DNA of 21,161 nt from Chrysophaeum taylorii (lineage: Eukaryota; Sar; Pelagophyceae; Pelagomonadales; Pelagomonadaceae), in assembly GCA_029834535.1 (NCBI GenBank), contig JAQMWT010000209.1, forward strand, positions 1 to 21,161, in the 5' to 3' direction. A program made the position numbers and the translations under genes. The notes beneath the pieces were generated by a model, which was not told the origin of the DNA, did not search any database, and saw only the letters and a program-made list of their open reading frames with translations. Positions 16,899-21,161 of the stretch are shown piece after piece; within the stretch, counting starts at the first letter, position 1, and each line of letters begins with the position of its first letter.

Positions 16899-18241
16899 CG
16901 TGCTAACTGTCCAGACGTATGATTCGAATCCCGCAGAAACGTTAAGTTACGATGATCCGTCTCTAACTTTGTCTGATGACCTTCGATATAAAATCGGAAA
17001 TTTTCGAGAGCAGAGAGTACTGCGAGGAGTTCCAAGCGCCGAGGATCATATTTCCTCATCGATTTGGGCACGGTTCGACTCCAGTACTCAATAATTCTCT
17101 CCTCCACCCGTTCTTTTCCATCGTCACCAACGACTGGCACTTTCTGAAACAAGTAAGCGCCTAATCCATGCGCAGATGCATCTGTCCGAATGTAGAACGG
17201 CAATGAGTAGTCCGGATGGTAAATGCCCTTAGAAGTAACAATAGCTTCGATGATGGCATCCCAGGCCTCTTGACACTCTTTCGTCCACTCGAACTTAACG
17301 TCTGGCAAAGTTAACTGTCTTAACGGCTCCGCGACTCGCGCGAAATTGCGCACATAACGACGACAAAAACTCCCCATCCCAAGGAAGGAGCGGACTTGCT
17401 TTTTGGGATCAGCATCTGACAAAGTACCAGGGATTGGCATATGCCGGATGGCCTCCGTCGATCTTGGTGACGGGTGAAGTCCATTCGGGGTAGACAAATG
17501 CCCCAAGAATTCAATGACCTCCTTCATGAAGTGGATCTTCTTAACCTTGCCGCTATACCCTTTCGACGCCAAGTGGGGAATGACTTGAACAAGGCATTGC
17601 AAATGACTCTTAGTGTCTGCATGCCCAGCCAAAATGTCGTCGATATAAGCCACTAGGTCACGGTACAACCACTTCGACAGATCGGTGTTGAGTTGCTTGC
17701 AGAACAGGCTGCCAGCAGGCTTGACTCCCAAAGGTAAACACATATAGCTGAATGCTCCCAAAGGACTAGTGAAGGTCACTACATCCTGCGCGTCCGCTGA
17801 CAATCGCAAATTGTGGTAACCCCATCGGATGTCCATGCTAGAACGACGGAACTTGTCGGTGAGAAACATCAACGCGTCGGTCATGCTCACGCTCGGCCAA
17901 CTGTCATCCTTAAGCAATTTGTTGAGGCGCCGCAGGTCGACAGCCGCTCTGTAAGCGTTGGAGGTGCCTGGCTCAGCCCCTTTCTTAGGCAGCATCAGGA
18001 TAGGAAAACCCCAAGGAGAGTTCGCGGGACGGACAACTCCGTCTCGGCTCCATTCCTCGATTTGAAGTCTCAAGCACTCGATCTTCTCCTTGGACAACCG
18101 ATACGGCGACAACTTAATCGGGCTCGGATTGTCCTCTTTGAACCGGAGGGTGACCTCAGGCGAATCAACGGGTCTCATCACGTCATCAAAAATGCCCACG
18201 AGTAGGAAAGCAAATGTCGCATCATCCGTTTTCATCCTCAT
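16790..18241 (-). CDS. reverse transcriptase-RNase H of the LTR element
   Basis: The 483-residue frame copies element RNA into DNA and degrades the RNA strand. The RT shows SSMDIRWGYHNL (catalytic D137), LPLGVKPAG at 169-177 and YIDD at 199-202. RNase H shows TDAS (D354), the acidic residue E404 in RRLELLAV and ETDHRNL (D429). The frame changes to the integrase frame near 16845, where the RNase H end should read on into DCLSRNP. The last 25 or so residues in this frame are therefore off-frame. The upstream linker frame overlaps its start by a few bases (ATG at 18241, linker stop at 18222), so the RT start may be a frame change rather than a true initiation. Ty3/gypsy assignment is from domain order and motif style. 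Confidence 0.88.
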   Translation of the reverse strand: MRMKTDDATFAFLLVGIFDDVMRPVDSPEVTLRFKEDNPSPIKLSPYRLSKEKIECLRLQIEEWSRDGVVRPANSPWGFPILMLPKKGAEPGTSNAYRAAVDLRRLNKLLKDDSWPSVSMTDALMFLTDKFRRSSMDIRWGYHNLRLSADAQDVVTFTSPLGAFSYMCLPLGVKPAGSLFCKQLNTDLSKWLYRDLVAYIDDILAGHADTKSHLQCLVQVIPHLASKGYSGKVKKIHFMKEVIEFLGHLSTPNGLHPSPRSTEAIRHMPIPGTLSDADPKKQVRSFLGMGSFCRRYVRNFARVAEPLRQLTLPDVKFEWTKECQEAWDAIIEAIVTSKGIYHPDYSLPFYIRTDASAHGLGAYLFQKVPVVGDDGKERVEERIIEYWSRTVPKSMRKYDPRRLELLAVLSALENFRFYIEGHQTKLETDHRNLTFLRDSNHTSGQLARWAMRLAAFDRELGYKPGSSRACASLIACRAIQSTS

Positions 18242-18957
18242 TTAAAGCGGGATGGTCTGTAATGCCCAGCGCAGCCATCACCTCTTCGACCTGCGCGACG
18301 GTCGGAGGGATGACTTGCATGCTCTCTTGATCAGCTAAATGAGGAGGCACCACTGGTACAGGATAACCATGTTCGTCGTTAGGCGCGTCCGCCCACGGAA
18401 CTGCGTACGTCTTGAAATACGCTGGTCGCTCCTTCAATGTGCCGTCCTCTTCAGCGGTCGTAGAGACTTGGTTGCTCTGCATCACAGCAGTGGCGACGGT
18501 GCCCCCTGAAAAAGATTGAGCCGTCCCAGGCGATACAACCAACGGTGGTGGTGGGGTGGCGGGGGGGAACAGTTTCCTTCGACATTTTTTTTGTTCCTTC
18601 TTCTGGAGGAGGTTCAGGAGGGGGTCTCACAGCTAAGACCTCCTCCTCGACTTCCGTCTCATCTTCGTCAGCTGAAGCAGTCGCAAAACAGACTCTCGTA
18701 TCCTCTTCAGCGGCTTCCAGCTGTACTTTGACGCAACCTTCATGTGGTATGATCTCTCCCTCGATCATGGGTACCTCGGGGTCGAGTCCAATAGGTCCTG
18801 TGCCAACATGCTCCACAGCCACGTAAACTTCGTTCGGCTCGTGGAAGCAATATGACGACAAAGAGTTTGGTATCACACGCAAATCAGGGTATAGCGAGTG
18901 ATAAGGGCGGTAGGCCTGACCTCTCATCAGTGGCGCGTCACAGACAAGCTCCAGCAC
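18222..18957 (-). pseudogene. gag-pol linker, no recognisable protease
   Basis: Two overlapping minus frames cover this interval. Frame 18451-18957 contains CHPYVLELVCDAPL upstream of its first Met, then an acidic SADEDETEVEEEV stretch and a proline-rich segment. Frame 18222-18542 continues LKERPAYFKTYAVPW to NEDENG. They probably join near the G run (18561-18567) or T run (18585-18592). A retroviral-type protease is expected here, but I find no D-[ST]-G motif in either frame. Either the protease is too diverged or its core is damaged. Confidence 0.55.
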
Positions 18958-20528
18958 ATAAGGATGGCATTCCTTACGCGTACGGTGGGGCTTGTCTTTT
19001 GGGACTTTGGTTTTTTTTGGATCTTCATGCTTGTCGCTGACGTCCCCACCTCTGGCATCGCGTCCAATTGCAAGGCAAGTTGGAACGTCTGGTCTAGCGT
19101 TTGGTCCGGTGCCGAGATCCGCGCAAGGTGAATGTCGTGTCGGAGCTTTTCAGACGATAACCCTCGGAGAAAGTGCATCCGAAAAGCTTCGGGTTCCACC
19201 GGGTTCTTAGAAGCAGCTCGCCATAGTCCAAATTTTTGGACCCACTGACGTACTTGGAGAGCGGAAGGTTGCCTTGCGTCATCGTGTACCACTCATACTC
19301 CAGTTGCTCTGTAGTAGCTCGAGGAGGGCAGGGCAATAGGAGTGCTTCCTCGATTTTGGCCAAGTACTCCTCGTCGTGCTTGCGGATTTCCGCCTTCGAA
19401 ACACGTCCGCGTAAATACCCTTTCCATAGTGGCTTGTGCTCGTCTTCCCACTTGTTATAAACAGTCAAGGGAGCGAGTTGATATTCGCCACCGATCATGT
19501 TCATGGCGCATGAAGGACGGTCGAGTCTTAGCTCGATGATCCGCATCTGTTGGTTCCACCACGTCCGTACTTCGTCACGCTTGACAATGGGCCCTGGGTG
19601 TCGGGAAGTTCAACCTGTGCATCCCCGTCGGACCTCTATCGATGCTGATGGTATCATCGAACTCATCATCGTCGCCAGAAGGATCGAAGTCAGGTGCAGA
19701 GGGCTCCGCCGTGGTTCGGGATGCTTTCGAGGCGGGGTCGTCTGCACGAGTCGCCGCGGCGTCGTCCGCTAGTTCCGGTCTGGCGCGATCAACGTCAGGT
19801 GATGGTGGTCGCTTGTTTCGGACTCGTGTGGCCTCTTTAAGCTCACGCAGCTTCTCGGCCTCGTGCCGCTGAAACTCGGCCTCTCGACGATGTTGTTCGA
19901 CGAGGTAGTATCGAGAGATGGTGGATATTCTTCTCGAGCTCGTCTCGTGTCTTCGATTTCTCGTCGAAGCCGTTCATTCTCGGCTCGTTCATGCTGAACT
20001 GTTCGACGCTGAAGCTCAGCGTCTCGGTATTGGCGTTGAGACTCTTCTCGCTCGTATTCCATCGTCCCTTCGAGATAGTGGATCTTTGAGCGATATTCTT
20101 CAACTTTTTCGAGGAGGGTGCGCATAAGCGGGATCCCCCTATCTTTTCTTCTCCAGCAATCGCAGAGTAAGGTGGGGCCGGCGGTGCTCGAGTCACCGGC
20201 TCCCGGATTGCAGCTGGGTTCCTGGGTCGGACCGTAGTCGTTCCGTACGGATCGTCTCGTCTTCTCGTACGTGCACGGGCATAGGCGTGGCTCGCCCGAC
20301 CCCACTATTTGCAGGCATAGGTTCTGGGGCTGTCATGGCCCCCACCTCTTCACTTTCTGGAGTGCGCACTTCTGGCCGGACAGCCGTATCCGCCGCACTC
20401 TCCACTGGTATCTCCACTCGTTCGCCACCCGTCCCGACATCTAGCCGTCTTCGGAGGGATGACTCCATCACTGGGGTGATGACTCGCCGCAGGCGTTCCT
20501 GGGCGTCCCGAAACCACGGGGCCGTCAT
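18958..20528 (-). pseudogene. gag of the LTR element, split over several frames
   Basis: The reading begins at the ATG at 20528 (MTAPWFRDAQERLRRV), which lies about 450 bases inside the 5' LTR. It changes frame near 20190 into a charged coiled coil (LLEKVEEYRSKIHYLEG and onward). Near 19930 it changes into a frame lacking an early Met (YYLVEQHRREAEFQRHEAEK, then acidic DDDEFDDT), which stops at 19575. Near 19590 it passes to the frame containing TWWNQQMRIIELR and LEYEWYTMTQGNLPLSKYV, and near 19255 to the frame with FRMHFLRGLSSEKLRHDI. The last two blocks have the look of a retrotransposon capsid domain. A run of eight A at about 19012-19019 marks the next change. No CCHC zinc knuckle is visible. 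Gag would form the particle shell. Confidence 0.7.
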
Positions 20529-20595
20529 CTAATTTTGTCGTCAAAGCAGCAATTTGCCGGCTACTGCTTGACTGCGCGCTTGAGCCGGTTGACTA

Positions 20596-20755
20596 GAGGA
20601 TATGGTCGTCCTCCCCAGCCTACCTGTTCTGGAGATGGCTGTCTCCCCAGGCGAACTCTTTTTTGGGGTTGTCTTGAGGATATGGTTGTCCTCCCCGGTC
20701 TGCCGTTCTGGGAGCGATGTTACTCCCCTCCCCAGGCGATTGTTTTTCGAGACTC
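20596..20755. repeat. 80-bp tandem duplication in the element leader
   Basis: Two copies starting gaggatatgg at 20596 and 20676 share gtcctcccc, a gttctgg core, ctccccaggcga and a final T run, with moderate divergence. They lie between the primer-binding-site candidate and gag. The rest of the leader (20529-20950) holds nothing else I recognise. Confidence 0.65.
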
Positions 20756-20954
20756 ACGACAACGTCCGCTCACGTTCGAACACGCCGACGCTTGTTCCGC
20801 TTTGCGTATCGGAGTGACACCCTCGATTCGCCGGAACCGCACTCACACAAACACGTCGGCTCTGCACTCGCCCAAAGCCTGAACACCGATTCGCCGCCGG
20901 GCGCGGGAGACTGACAGTCCGGGATTCGCGTAACAACAACCCCGGAAACTATCA

Positions 20955-20973
20955 GTTCCCGTTTCTGAGACCA
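20955..20973 (-). other. primer-binding-site candidate
   Basis: Two bases inside the 5' LTR end, the minus strand reads TGGTCTCAGAAACGGGAAC. The TGG start and the 2-base gap match the usual layout for a site complementary to a tRNA 3' end. I cannot name the tRNA. Confidence 0.5.
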
Positions 20974-20975
20974 CC

Positions 20976-21161
20976 TGTGGTGGAAACTCAGCTCACCCGC
21001 CCCTCTTCGCCTAACCGTCGGTCACAACGTGACCGCTCAACGGTCTGAACCACGGGTGGTTCCACCACACGTCCAACCAAGCGCTCACCTCGCTCACGCC
21101 ATGCTGTCGAACATTTAATTGAGGGTAATTTCAAGGAAACAACAAGAATCGATAGATTCCA
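20976..21161 (-). repeat. 5' LTR, truncated by the window edge
   Basis: The first 186 bases match 14447-14635. The differences seen are one substitution (C for A at 14463), one C missing after acggt, and two bases missing in the cacactccgctc stretch. It should extend about 170 bases further. Confidence 0.9.

Larger units (their letters stand above)
14447..21161 (-). mobile_element. Ty3/gypsy-type LTR retrotransposon, running off the window
   Basis: Two direct repeats beginning TGTGGTGGAAACTC at 14447 and 20976 bound an internal region of about 6.2 kb. On the minus strand it encodes gag-like, reverse transcriptase-RNase H and integrase segments in that order, with integrase last, as in Ty3/gypsy elements. 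If the right LTR has the same length as the left, the element ends near 21333, about 170 bases outside the window. The gag-pol reading is split by at least eight frame changes and two in-frame stops. It is inserted into the inverted helicase unit. Confidence 0.92.

Overview
The window looks like repeat-rich nuclear DNA from a eukaryote, probably a protist or other microbial eukaryote. It holds a Ty3/gypsy-type LTR retrotransposon, Helitron-derived fragments, microsatellite-tailed retroposons and minisatellites, with only one intact gene that I recognise. The lineage cannot be fixed from the sequence. Base composition changes sharply along the window: bases 1-3230 are very GC-rich, the gene at 5303-6109 is close to balanced, and the spacers near 6.2, 11.3, 12.3 and 13.5 kb are AT-richer.

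Layout. Bases 1-3230 are GC-rich, low-complexity DNA with diverged ~0.3-kb repeats and an exact 87-bp-period repeat. I support no gene there. Bases 3245-4036 are a nested block of (TTAG)n-tailed retroposon copies carrying a 73-bp inserted sequence. Bases 4037-5300 hold no recognisable gene. Bases 5303-6109 (minus strand) encode a complete Sfp/EntD-type 4'-phosphopantetheinyl transferase, the probable host gene, with a TATA-like box upstream. Bases 6229-10815 are a head-to-tail array of five ~0.75-1.0-kb units. Each unit carries the same decayed C-terminal part of a Helitron/PIF1-type helicase followed by a 19-bp-motif minisatellite. A sixth unit lies inverted at 13670-14446.

Between the direct and inverted units lie two opposed copies of the (TTAG)n-tailed retroposon, at 10847-11241 (plus) and 12605-12893 (minus). 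Both have perfect target-site duplications (10 and 13 bp). The minus-strand copy interrupts a decayed fragment resembling Helitron Rep. The spacers carry clusters of an 11-bp motif, AAGTTTGRTCA, which also occurs twice upstream of the transferase gene.

Bases 14447-21161 are a minus-strand Ty3/gypsy-like element inserted into the inverted helicase unit. Its 3' LTR (14447-14804) is complete and its 5' LTR (20976 onward) runs off the window. The order on the minus strand is LTR, primer-binding-site candidate, gag with a coiled coil, an unassigned linker, reverse transcriptase-RNase H, integrase with a GPY/F motif, a C-terminal tail, a polypurine-like tract and LTR. The coding region carries many frame changes and two in-frame stops although the two LTRs are nearly identical.

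I do not see a new multi-gene functional system. The most unusual content is the layered mobile-element history: a dead helicase segment amplified into a tandem array, a tetranucleotide-tailed retroposon family with clear duplications, and a 73-bp sequence found only inside tetranucleotide repeats.
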